Assembly (NCBI RefSeq): GCF_003668565.1
Contig: NZ_RCWJ01000002.1
Span: 806,001 to 870,000 of the forward strand
Length of the DNA stretch: 64,000 nt
Direction of reading: 5' to 3'
Origin: Mycetocola zhadangensis
GTDB taxonomy: Bacteria; Actinomycetota; Actinomycetes; Actinomycetales; Microbacteriaceae
The notes under the pieces were generated by a model. The model had not been told where the DNA came from. It did not search any database and saw only the letters and a list, made by a program, of their open reading frames with translations. A program made the position numbers and the translations under genes. Numbering within the stretch: position 1 is the stretch's first letter; each line of letters starts with the position of its first letter. Positions 1 to 8,410 of the stretch are shown here, piece by piece.

Positions 1-642
1 GGTGCGCTCGGCGAGATCCTGTTCATCGACTCCGTGCGCATCAACCTCGGACTCATCCAGCCCGATGTGGACGTGTTCTGGGACCTCGCCCCGCACGACC
101 TCTCTATTCTCGACTTCGTTCTGCCCGGCGGCCTGCGGCCGACAGCGGTCGCAGCGCAGGGTGCTGACCCGCTCGGTGCTGGGCGTTCGTGCATCGGCTA
201 TCTCACGCTGCCGCTGGAAAGCGGGGCTATCGCCCATGTGCACGTCAACTGGCTGAGCCCCACCAAGATTCGGCAGATGGTCATCGGCGGGAGCAAGCGA
301 ACCCTGGTGTGGGACGACCTCAACCCGCAACAACGACTGAGCGTGTATGACAGGGGAGTCGACCTCGGCAAACAATCGGCCGCTCGCGCTGATCGCAGGG
401 ACGCGAACATTTCCTACCGGCTGGGCGACACCTGGTCGCCTGCGCTGCCTGAACGTGAGGCGCTTTCGACCATGGCCGCGGAGTTCGCCGCCAGCATCCG
501 CTCCGGACAGCCGTCGCGGACCGACGGAGAAGCCGGACTCCGGGTCCTCTCCGTTCTCGAAGCGGCAACCCGAAGCCTGGCGGAGTCGGGCAGCGCCGTC
601 GTCCCAACCCGAAACGACCGACAGATGGAGACAGCACGATGA
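1..642 (+). CDS. Gfo/Idh/MocA-family oxidoreductase, C-terminal part
   Basis: This is the last 213 codons of a gene whose start lies before the window. The residues resemble the C-terminal beta-sheet domain of Gfo/Idh/MocA NAD(P)-dependent sugar dehydrogenases (for example the stretch DLAPHDLSILDF followed by a VNWLSPTKIRQMVIGG-type strand). The nucleotide-binding Rossmann domain is outside the window. The stop overlaps the next start as ATGA, so the gene belongs to the sugar-tailoring operon that follows. Such enzymes commonly oxidise C3 of a nucleotide sugar before an aminotransferase acts (WbpB/WlbA type), and that role is inferred from the neighbours. Confidence 0.8.
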   Translation, partial: GALGEILFIDSVRINLGLIQPDVDVFWDLAPHDLSILDFVLPGGLRPTAVAAQGADPLGAGRSCIGYLTLPLESGAIAHVHVNWLSPTKIRQMVIGGSKRTLVWDDLNPQQRLSVYDRGVDLGKQSAARADRRDANISYRLGDTWSPALPEREALSTMAAEFAASIRSGQPSRTDGEAGLRVLSVLEAATRSLAESGSAVVPTRNDRQMETAR

Positions 643-1658
643 GCGAACTACGCGGGACGCAGGTTCTCGTCACAGGAGGAGCAGGATTCATCGGCAGTCA
701 CCTCGTCGATCGACTTCTCGCAGACGGTGCCGATTCGGTCCTCGTGCTCGACAATCTGGTGAACGGCAAGCGCGACAACCTTGCCCACCTGCAGGATGAC
801 CCCCGCGTGCAACTTCTTGAGGGCGACATCAGGGACGACGATGCTCGACAGCGCGCGCTCGCGGGCACGGACATCGTCTTCCACCTGGCTTGCCTCGGCG
901 TTCGGCACAGCCTCCACGATCCGATGGAAAACCACAGCGTCAACGCCGAGGGCACACTCCAGTTGCTTCAGGCCGCAAAACAGAACGCGGTCGGCAGGTT
1001 CGTCTACGCGAGCACAAGCGAAGTCTTCGGCACCGCGCAGGTGGCGCCAATGGATGAGCGGCACCCAACCTGGCCCGAGACGGTATACGGAGGCAGCAAA
1101 CTCGCCGGTGAGGCGTACACACGAGCTCACTTTCGGACCTACGGAATGGACACCGTCGTCGTCCGGCCGTTCAACACCTACGGCCCTCGAAGCCACTTCG
1201 AGGGTGACAGCGGCGAGGTTCTCCCGCGCACAATAGTGCGCCTGCTCGGTGGCATGCGGCCGGTCATTTACGGTGATGGTGAACAGACCCGTGACTTCAT
1301 GCACGTGTCAGATACGGCTGCGGCTCTGGCTCTCCTGGCGACCGCAGAAGGCGTTGCCGGCCAGACCATCAACCTCGGTTCTGGCACCGAAGTCACGATG
1401 AACACCCTGTGCGCGGCGGTCGCGCGAGCTGTCGGTCGCCCGGATCTGGAACCGATTCACGATGACGCAAGGCCGGGAGACGTTCGACGGCTGCTCGGAG
1501 ATCCGTCTCTGATGCACGCGCTCACCGGATTCGCACCCCGCGTGGCCTTCGAAGACGGCGTAGTCGATCTCGTCCGGTGGTTCCAGAACGGATCCACCGC
1601 AGTCGACGACATGCTGACCCGTGTCGAAGAACGCAACTGGGAGCCGGTGACCGCCTGA
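639..1658 (+). CDS. NAD-dependent epimerase/dehydratase (extended SDR family)
   Basis: This 339-residue protein is a nucleotide-sugar modifying SDR enzyme. The N-terminal TGGAGFIG (residues 12-19) is the NAD-binding glycine motif, and Tyr150/Lys154 in the YGGSK segment form the YxxxK catalytic pair, preceded by a TSEVFG segment that carries the catalytic Ser/Thr. Family members act as UDP/dTDP-sugar 4-epimerases or 4,6-dehydratases, and the exact substrate cannot be read from sequence. It overlaps the genes on both sides (ATGA upstream, TGATG downstream), so translation is probably coupled with the oxidoreductase and the aminotransferase. Confidence 0.88.
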   Translation: MSELRGTQVLVTGGAGFIGSHLVDRLLADGADSVLVLDNLVNGKRDNLAHLQDDPRVQLLEGDIRDDDARQRALAGTDIVFHLACLGVRHSLHDPMENHSVNAEGTLQLLQAAKQNAVGRFVYASTSEVFGTAQVAPMDERHPTWPETVYGGSKLAGEAYTRAHFRTYGMDTVVVRPFNTYGPRSHFEGDSGEVLPRTIVRLLGGMRPVIYGDGEQTRDFMHVSDTAAALALLATAEGVAGQTINLGSGTEVTMNTLCAAVARAVGRPDLEPIHDDARPGDVRRLLGDPSLMHALTGFAPRVAFEDGVVDLVRWFQNGSTAVDDMLTRVEERNWEPVTA

Positions 1659-2833
1659 TGTCCCGCATCAACGTGATGAAACCCTGGATGGGTTCCGAAG
1701 AAATTGCGGCGCTCGAGGCTGTCGTCGAGTCAGGCTGGGTGGCTCAGGGTCCGCAAGTGGCACGGTTCGAATCTTTATTTGCGGATGCCACGGCCTCCTC
1801 GTTCGCTGTGGCCACCTCCAATTGCACAACAGCACTGCACCTCGCCCTCGTCGTCGCAGGTATTCAGGCAGGTGACGACGTCGTCGTGCCGTCGTTCTCC
1901 TTCATCGCAACGGCAAACGCACCGACCTACGTAGTTGCACGCCCCGTGTTCGCCGACGTCGACCGCGAAACGGGCAACGTGACCGCCGCGACGATCGAGG
2001 CGGCGCTGACCGATCGAACCACCGCGGTCATCGTTGTCGACCAGGGCGGGATGCCGGCAGATCTCGGACCCATTCGAGCGCTGTGCGATCCCCGAGGTAT
2101 CCGGGTGATTGAGGACTCCGCGTGCGGTGCCGGGTCGACATACCGGGGCCGGCCGGTCGGTGCCGGTGCCGACGTCACGGCATGGTCGTTTCACCCGCGG
2201 AAGATCCTGACGACCGGTGAAGGCGGGATGCTGACCACCAACAACCAGGAATGGGCTGACAGGGCCAGGCGGCTCAGGGAGCACGCGATGAGCGTCTCGG
2301 CCACCGACCGTCACGCCAGCGTGCTCGCAGCTCCGGAGGAATATGGCGAGATCGGGTTCAACTACCGGATGACCGATCTGCAGGCCGCTGTGGGCATCGT
2401 CCAGCTGGGACGACTCGCCGACATCGTAAACAGGCGGAGAGAAGTCGCCGCTTCGTACACCGAGTCCCTCGGCGATGTTGCGGGCATTCGCGTCGTGCGT
2501 GACCCGGTATGGGGCACCACGAACTTTCAATCCCTGTGGATCGAGCTGTCGCCTGAATTTGCCCTCAGCCGCGATCAGCTGCTCGAGCACCTCGCCGCCA
2601 ACGAAATCTCCGCACGCAGGGGAATCATGGCATCCCACCGGCAGCCGGCGTACCGGGGCCGGAACACCGGCACGGCGGATCTCTCTGTCACCGAGCTCCT
2701 CACGGATCGCACCCTGATCCTGCCGGTATTTCATCAGATCACTTCTGGCGAACTCGAAAGGGTCGTTGCCTGTATTCGGGAGGCGGCTACCGCTCGCCGG
2801 GTCGACCTCTCTTTCGCAGCAGCCGGGAGCTGA
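1658..2833 (+). CDS. DegT/DnrJ/EryC1/StrS-family sugar aminotransferase
   Basis: This 391-residue PLP-dependent aminotransferase would put an amino group on a keto-nucleotide sugar. Lys182 in FHPRKILTTGEGG is the expected Schiff-base lysine and Asp153 in IEDSACG the pyridine-nitrogen partner. The start at 1658 overlaps the upstream stop by one base (TGATG). An earlier in-frame ATG lies inside the upstream gene and is rejected. Together with the following PglD-like acetyltransferase it resembles PglE/PglD- or PseC-type pairs that make N-acetylated amino sugars. The product sugar is unknown. Confidence 0.88.
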   Translation: MSRINVMKPWMGSEEIAALEAVVESGWVAQGPQVARFESLFADATASSFAVATSNCTTALHLALVVAGIQAGDDVVVPSFSFIATANAPTYVVARPVFADVDRETGNVTAATIEAALTDRTTAVIVVDQGGMPADLGPIRALCDPRGIRVIEDSACGAGSTYRGRPVGAGADVTAWSFHPRKILTTGEGGMLTTNNQEWADRARRLREHAMSVSATDRHASVLAAPEEYGEIGFNYRMTDLQAAVGIVQLGRLADIVNRRREVAASYTESLGDVAGIRVVRDPVWGTTNFQSLWIELSPEFALSRDQLLEHLAANEISARRGIMASHRQPAYRGRNTGTADLSVTELLTDRTLILPVFHQITSGELERVVACIREAATARRVDLSFAAAGS

Positions 2834-2837
2834 CCGG

Positions 2838-3503
2838 ATGGAGAAGACGCTACTTGTCGGAGCCAGCGGGCTCGCGCGCGAAGTGCTCGCGGTGATACGG
2901 GAAGGGCAGACCCACGTTGTCTTCGGCATCCTGGACGACGGGTGGGCTGACATGTCCGACGAGTTCGATGGTGTTCCCGTTCTCGGCCCAACCGAACGTG
3001 CGCTCGATTACGTGGACACCAAACTGCTGGTCTGCGTGGGATCGGGCGTCGCCAGGGAACGGATCGTCGCCAGGCTGACCGAGCTTGGGGTCGGGCCGGC
3101 CGGCTACACCACCGTTGTCGACCCGACCGTGCGGAATCCTTCTCGCAGCTCGATCGGCCACGGTTCGATCGTTTTGGCAAACGTTGCTGTCACCGCATCG
3201 GTCGCCATCGGGAATCACGTCGTGATCATGCCGAACGTGACATTGACCCACGACGATGTCCTTGAGGATTTCGTGACCGTTGCCGCCGGCGCGGTCTTCG
3301 GCGGCGGCGTTCATATCGGCCGCGGCGCCTATATCGGCATGAACGCTTCAGTCCGGCAACACGTCGTCGTCGGAGAGTCGGCCACGCTCGGAATGTCTGC
3401 AGCGCTCCTGACCAATCTCCCATCAGGAGAAACCTGGATCGGAGTTCCCGCGCGACAGAAAAACAACGCGCCCATCGTCGGTTCAGCAGAGATCCAGGGG
3501 TGA
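2838..3503 (+). CDS. PglD/NeuD-like sugar O/N-acetyltransferase
   Basis: The protein has 221 residues. It begins with the small Rossmann-like nucleotide-sugar binding lobe typical of PglD/NeuD (LLVGASGLAREV, residues 5-16) and continues as a left-handed beta-helix of hexapeptide repeats from about residue 105. His138 in the LTHDDVL segment sits where PglD has its catalytic His. Acetyl-CoA is the presumed donor and the amino sugar from the preceding aminotransferase the likely acceptor. The gene starts 4 bp after the aminotransferase stop. Confidence 0.85.
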   Translation: MEKTLLVGASGLAREVLAVIREGQTHVVFGILDDGWADMSDEFDGVPVLGPTERALDYVDTKLLVCVGSGVARERIVARLTELGVGPAGYTTVVDPTVRNPSRSSIGHGSIVLANVAVTASVAIGNHVVIMPNVTLTHDDVLEDFVTVAAGAVFGGGVHIGRGAYIGMNASVRQHVVVGESATLGMSAALLTNLPSGETWIGVPARQKNNAPIVGSAEIQG

Positions 3504-3508
3504 ATCCG

Positions 3509-4708
3509 ATGCACATCCTCGTTTGCCCACACGAGCTCACCGTCGGTGGAAGTCAGATCAATGCTCTCGAGCTTGCGAGGGAAGTCCGGGACGCTGGCCA
3601 CCGAGTGACGATATACGCCGCGCCGGATGTACTCGTGTCAACGATCGAAGAATTCGGGCTCGACTACATTCCCGCTCCACCACGTAAGCACCCTCTCGAC
3701 GTTCGGGCCATCAACGCCCTCACGCAGACAGCTCGCCGGCTCGGAGTCGACGTCGTGCACACCTACGAGTGGCCGCCCAGTCTTGAGGCGGCCTACGGGC
3801 CAACGAGGTCGCTTGGTATCCCGACGGTCATGACTGTGTTGTCGATGGATGTTCCGGACTTCCTCCCGCATCACTTGCCCATCATCGTCGGTACCGAAGG
3901 ACTGGCTGCCGAAGCGCGCGGCCGCGGTCGCGACACCCATGTGATCGAGCCGCCCATCGACGTCACGTCCAATCATCCGGACGCATGTGAGAACGCTCGG
4001 ACTGATCTGAACCTGAACGCGGATGCGTTTGTGACCAGCGTGGTCGGTCGGCTGTCCGTCGAACACGAAAAGTATTTCGGCGTGCTCGAAGCGATTGCCG
4101 TCGTTGACGAGCTTGCGCGCACGAGCAGGGTGACTTTGGTGATTGCCGGTGACGGAGAGGGCATGGTCAAGGTGCGCTCCCGAGCGGAAGACGTGAATGC
4201 GCGCCATGGAGCTGACGTCATCCGCGTGATGGGAAACCTTCTCGACCCTCGCCCGGCATATGCCGCCGCAGACGTCGTCCTGGGGATGGGGGGATCAGCG
4301 CTGAGAGGAATGGCGTTCGCCAAGCCTCTTGTCGTTCAAGGCGCCGGTGGTTTCTGGCGGCTGCTGACTCCCGAAAGTCAGCGACAGTTCCTCACCGACG
4401 GGTTCTTCGGTCACGGTGGCGGGGGAGTGACGGATCTCAACCCGATACTGCAAGCACTTCTCACGGATCCTCGTCGTCGCTCAGAACTCGGCGCTTTCGG
4501 ACGCGATCTTGTCGAATCACGCTTCGACGTCAAGCTGGCCGGACGGCGACTTGCGCAGATTTACGCGACGGCGTCCAACACAGGCGGGCAACGATCACGG
4601 GCGGCTCGCTCCCTTGCCACGACAACCTACGAATTCGCGAAGTTTCGCACGGCCATGCGCCTGCAATCACTGCGCGGCGACCTGGAGAAGGAGTCCGCTC
4701 GTGGCTGA
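3509..4708 (+). CDS. Family 4-type glycosyltransferase (GT-B fold)
   Basis: The protein has 399 residues. It opens with a donor/acceptor Rossmann start (ILVCPHELTVGGSQ), followed by a HTYEW segment and a C-terminal lobe with VVGRLSVEHEKYFG and VIAGDGEG, as in GT4 retaining glycosyltransferases. ATG 3509 is preferred because AGGGGTG lies 8-9 nt upstream. A GTG at 3500 overlapping the previous stop is possible and would add three residues. The usual C-lobe EGFG-type catalytic Glu is not obvious, the corresponding stretch reading GGSALRGMAFAKP. It presumably adds one sugar of the polysaccharide repeat on the cytoplasmic side. Confidence 0.78.
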   Translation: MHILVCPHELTVGGSQINALELAREVRDAGHRVTIYAAPDVLVSTIEEFGLDYIPAPPRKHPLDVRAINALTQTARRLGVDVVHTYEWPPSLEAAYGPTRSLGIPTVMTVLSMDVPDFLPHHLPIIVGTEGLAAEARGRGRDTHVIEPPIDVTSNHPDACENARTDLNLNADAFVTSVVGRLSVEHEKYFGVLEAIAVVDELARTSRVTLVIAGDGEGMVKVRSRAEDVNARHGADVIRVMGNLLDPRPAYAAADVVLGMGGSALRGMAFAKPLVVQGAGGFWRLLTPESQRQFLTDGFFGHGGGGVTDLNPILQALLTDPRRRSELGAFGRDLVESRFDVKLAGRRLAQIYATASNTGGQRSRAARSLATTTYEFAKFRTAMRLQSLRGDLEKESARG

Positions 4709-6203
4709 CAACTCCTCACTGAACGGACAGATCGCTCGCGGCCTCGCATGGAGCAGCGTGAACAGCCTCCTCCTCCGAATGGGCAGCTTTGCTGTTGGAA
4801 TCGTGCTGGCCCGGCTCCTCGCGCCGGAGCAGTTTGGTGTTTTCGCGGTTGCCCTCACGGTGCAGACGGTACTGATGACTCTCGCGGACCTCGGCATGAG
4901 TACAGACCTCATCAGGTCTGAGTCGCCCAGGGAGAAGGCGCCAACCGTCGCAACCCTGGCTCTTGTGGCTGGGGCGTTCCTTGCGCTCGGGATGGCTTTG
5001 TCTGCGCAGAGTCTCGCCGATCTGCTCGGGAGCCCAGAGGCGGGCCCTGTCATCGCCGTGATGTCGGCATCCCTCTTTCTGGCTGGCGCCGGCGTCGTGC
5101 CATACGCCGCACTCCAGCGAGCTTTTGCCCAGAAGAAACTGTTCGGAATCGCAATAGCGGATTTTGTTGTCGGAACATCGATCACAATCGTCCTCATCCT
5201 GCTCGGGTGGGGAGTCATGGCATTGGCCATCGGACGGCTGGCTGCCCAGTGCGTTGTTCTCCTCCTGCAGTACGCGTTATCCGGCGAGAAGGTGCGGCTG
5301 GGATTCGATCGACGGCTCGCCCCCGGGATCCTCGCATTTGGTGTTCCCGTGGCCGGAGCGAACATGCTGTCCTGGGCCTTGCTAAACGTGGACAGCGTTG
5401 TGATTTCACGATTTGCCGGAGCGTTATCCCTCGGGTTTTACTACCTCGCGTTCAACGTTTCCAACTGGCCGATGAGCGCAATCGGGCAGGTTGTTCGGTC
5501 GGTTTCCATCCCCGCCTTTGCGAGGCTGAAGTCCCGTGGAACAGACAGGTCATTCTCGATCGCGCTCGGTCCGGTGTGGGCGGTGGCACTCCTTGCCGGG
5601 CTGATGATCGCCGTTCTGGCAGCGCCGCTGATCGACGTTCTCTATGGCTCCAAGTGGGCAGTAGCCGCGACAGTGCTCGTCTGGCTCGGTATGTTCGGGG
5701 CACTGCGGACCGTCTTCGACCTCGCCGCGTCGTTCCTTCTCGCCCGTGGGGCGTCGCGAGTCACGTTCATCGTGCAGGTGGTGTGGATAGTCGCGCTCAT
5801 TCCGGCGACGCTGGTCGGGGTGAACGTCGCGGGCATAGTCGGTGTTGGGATCGCGCACCTCGCCGTTGCGCTCCTGGTCGTGTGTCCTGCCTATGGCGTC
5901 GCGCTTGTCCGCAACGGCGCTGACCTTCGTGCCGCGCTTGGCGCTCTCTGGCCCCCGATCCTCGCAGCGGCTCCCGCGGGACTCACTGCCGCCCTGTTGC
6001 TTGCCGCGATCCCCGATCCGGTGACCGGGTTCGTTGTGGCCGGTTTCGTCGGAACCCTCCTCTACGGCCTTGTCATGTGGCGATGGCTCCGACGGCGCGT
6101 TGCGGTTCTCCGGGAGTGGACTTCCGCACCCGCCGTGCCACTTCTTCCCACCACCGAAAGTTTTTCACCCCTTGTTGTTGAACCAGGAAAAGGAACGTCA
6201 TGA
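4701..6203 (+). CDS. Wzx-type polysaccharide flippase (MOP/PST superfamily)
   Basis: This 500-residue integral membrane protein has about 12-14 hydrophobic segments. The start region contains the LARLLAPEQFGVFAVALT motif typical of polysaccharide exporters of the Wzx/RfbX type. It would flip undecaprenyl-linked repeat units across the membrane. The GTG start at 4701 has a strong GGAGAAGGAG ribosome binding site at 4683-4692 and overlaps the previous gene by 8 nt. The long in-frame N-terminal extension before it reads through the upstream gene and lacks membrane character. A Wzy-like protein is encoded on the opposite strand at 9872-11191. Confidence 0.88.
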   Translation: MADNSSLNGQIARGLAWSSVNSLLLRMGSFAVGIVLARLLAPEQFGVFAVALTVQTVLMTLADLGMSTDLIRSESPREKAPTVATLALVAGAFLALGMALSAQSLADLLGSPEAGPVIAVMSASLFLAGAGVVPYAALQRAFAQKKLFGIAIADFVVGTSITIVLILLGWGVMALAIGRLAAQCVVLLLQYALSGEKVRLGFDRRLAPGILAFGVPVAGANMLSWALLNVDSVVISRFAGALSLGFYYLAFNVSNWPMSAIGQVVRSVSIPAFARLKSRGTDRSFSIALGPVWAVALLAGLMIAVLAAPLIDVLYGSKWAVAATVLVWLGMFGALRTVFDLAASFLLARGASRVTFIVQVVWIVALIPATLVGVNVAGIVGVGIAHLAVALLVVCPAYGVALVRNGADLRAALGALWPPILAAAPAGLTAALLLAAIPDPVTGFVVAGFVGTLLYGLVMWRWLRRRVAVLREWTSAPAVPLLPTTESFSPLVVEPGKGTS

Positions 6204-7306
6204 TGCAGGTGCCATTGGTTGATCTCAGCCGTCAGCAGTCTCAAATCGCCGATCAGATCAGGGAGGGATTCAACCGGGTGATCGCCGAGAGCAGTTTCAT
6301 TCTGGGGCCGCAGGTCGAAGAATTCGAAGAGCTGTGGGCAAACTACTGCGGAGTTACGCAGGCGGTCGGAGTTGGGAACGGTACCGATGCGATTGAATTG
6401 GCGCTCCGAGCGGCAGGCATCGGGCCCGGCGATGATGTCCTGATCCCCGCGAACACGTTTGTCGCCACGGCAGGAGCGGTCATGCGCACCGGAGCGTCGC
6501 TGGTGCTCGCTGATTGCGACGACAACTACCTCATCTCCGTCGACGACGTTCAACGACAGATAACCCCAAACACCAGGGCGGTGATTGGTGTTCATCTCTA
6601 CGGGCAGGCGGCACCAATAGAACTGCTTCGCGCGGGCATCGGAACAGACATTGTTCTCGTGGAGGATGCTGCACAATCCCAGGGAGCCCGACGCTACGGA
6701 AAACGTGCGGGTTCGCTAGGGACGGTCGGTGCAACAAGCTTCTACCCGGGTAAGAACCTCGGCGCATACGGCGACGCCGGCGCTGTGATGACCGATTCCG
6801 AAGAGATCGGGAACGCGGTCAGGCGGCTCCGTAACCATGGCGGGACTGCGAAATACGAGCACCCCGAGGTTGGATTCAACTCAAGAATGGACAGCCTCCA
6901 GGCCGTCGTGCTCTCAGCGAAGCTGGCGCTGCTCGACGAATGGAACGCTCAACGGGCGCGGGCAGCTGAGCGGTACACCGAGTTGCTCTCAGATGTAGAA
7001 GAAATTGTTCTTCCGCAGGTGGCAGAGGGCAATGAGCACGTTTATCACCTTTACGTCGTTCGGGTTCCCCGGCGGGATGACGTTGTGGCTCAACTTAACG
7101 CCTCGGGGATCGGAGCCGGAATTCACTATCCACGTCCCGTCCACATCCACCGGGCATACGCGGGGCTCGGCTATTCCAACGGCGACTTCCCTCGAGCGGA
7201 GCAGTTCGCGCGAGAGATCATCTCATTGCCGCTATACCCGGGAATCTCAATGGATGAGGTGCAGTACGTGGCCGACACATTACGTCGGGCGGTGAGTTCG
7301 CGATGA
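6200..7306 (+). CDS. DegT/DnrJ/EryC1/StrS-family sugar aminotransferase, second copy
   Basis: This 368-residue PLP enzyme carries Lys185 in the signature SFYPGKNLGAYGDAGA and Asp156 in VEDAAQSQGA. This signature is typical of dTDP-3-keto-6-deoxyhexose aminotransferases (FdtB/QdtB-like), so a 3-amino-3,6-dideoxyhexose is a reasonable guess. It is clearly divergent from the aminotransferase at 1658-2833, which suggests two different amino sugars. Two ATGs (6200 and 6203) are possible starts, with AGGAAAAGGA just upstream. The start overlaps the flippase stop. Confidence 0.88.
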   Translation: MMQVPLVDLSRQQSQIADQIREGFNRVIAESSFILGPQVEEFEELWANYCGVTQAVGVGNGTDAIELALRAAGIGPGDDVLIPANTFVATAGAVMRTGASLVLADCDDNYLISVDDVQRQITPNTRAVIGVHLYGQAAPIELLRAGIGTDIVLVEDAAQSQGARRYGKRAGSLGTVGATSFYPGKNLGAYGDAGAVMTDSEEIGNAVRRLRNHGGTAKYEHPEVGFNSRMDSLQAVVLSAKLALLDEWNAQRARAAERYTELLSDVEEIVLPQVAEGNEHVYHLYVVRVPRRDDVVAQLNASGIGAGIHYPRPVHIHRAYAGLGYSNGDFPRAEQFAREIISLPLYPGISMDEVQYVADTLRRAVSSR

Positions 7307-8409
7307 CCCTGGTAGGCAAAACTGAAGGCCTGGACGCCAGGATCAAAGTTCGCCCACGTAATGCCGGCGGACCTCCCGCCACGGTGTCAGTTGTCATCAC
7401 CTGCTTCAATTACGGACGGTTTCTGTCACAGGCAGTGCGAAGCGCCGTGGCGCAGGAAGGCGTGATCGTCGACGTCGTCATTGTCGATGACGCGTCGACC
7501 GACGACAGCCTGGCGACTGCGCGGTTCCTCGAACGAGAGGACCAGCGCGTCAAGGTCCTGGCGCATGACAAAAACGAGGGCGTCGTTCAGGCGTTCAACA
7601 ACGGTGCTGCTCTCGCCACAGGCGAGTTTGTGGTGAGGCTCGATGCCGATGACGTACTTGTCCCAGGCTCGCTGTATCGGGCAACCCAGGTGGGGCGCGT
7701 ATACCCATCGGTGGGCCTGATCTACGGTCACCCCTTGCACTTTGAGGGCACCACATTGCCGACGCCGAGGTTGAACCCGACCGGGTGGACCGTGTGGCCG
7801 GGACGCGAGTGGCTGGCCGATCGGTGTCGGTCGGGTTCCAACGTCATCACCTCGCCAGAGGTGGTCATGCGTAGGTCCGTCTTGACGGAGATCGGAGTCC
7901 AGGCGCCCCTCAGCCACACACACGATATGGAGTACTGGCTTCGGTTCGCCGCCTTTTCAGACGTCGCGTACGTGCGGGGAGCGGACCAGGCGTGGCATCG
8001 CGAGCATTCAGCGAGCCTCTCCGCGACGCAGGTGGATCCCCTGAAAGATATGCGTGGGCGGATTGACGCGTTCGAGACGCTCTTCGCCGGGGCCGCTGGT
8101 TCGATCCCTGCGGTGCGCAGCCTTGCGCCGGTGGCAGCAGCAACGCTCGCGAGGCAAGCTGTGTCGGTTGCGCAACACGAGCTCGATCAGGGGTTGCCGG
8201 ATCCGGCGATTTTCGAAGCGTACCTCGCCATGGCGAGGACTCTCGACGGGACAGTTACTTCATCACCGGAATGGGCCCGCATTCTTCGGACTCAGGCCCG
8301 CCGAGCTTCATCAACACGTCCGACTCTTGGCTCTTTTGCACGCCGGTTGCGCGGACGGGTTCAAACAGACATCAGGTGGCACAGGTGGCACAAGGAAGGA
8401 GTGTATTGA
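7303..8409 (+). CDS. Family 2 glycosyltransferase (GT-A fold)
   Basis: The 368-residue protein has the GT2 N-terminal nucleotide-binding start VSVVITCFNYGRFL (about residues 28-41), VDDASTDDS and the metal-binding DADD motif near residue 114. It is an inverting transferase, soluble or peripheral, that probably assembles the polysaccharide repeat unit. The ATG overlaps the stop of the aminotransferase (ATGA). The C-terminal third is basic and unassigned. Confidence 0.88.
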   Translation: MTLVGKTEGLDARIKVRPRNAGGPPATVSVVITCFNYGRFLSQAVRSAVAQEGVIVDVVIVDDASTDDSLATARFLEREDQRVKVLAHDKNEGVVQAFNNGAALATGEFVVRLDADDVLVPGSLYRATQVGRVYPSVGLIYGHPLHFEGTTLPTPRLNPTGWTVWPGREWLADRCRSGSNVITSPEVVMRRSVLTEIGVQAPLSHTHDMEYWLRFAAFSDVAYVRGADQAWHREHSASLSATQVDPLKDMRGRIDAFETLFAGAAGSIPAVRSLAPVAAATLARQAVSVAQHELDQGLPDPAIFEAYLAMARTLDGTVTSSPEWARILRTQARRASSTRPTLGSFARRLRGRVQTDIRWHRWHKEGVY

Positions 8410-8410
8410 C

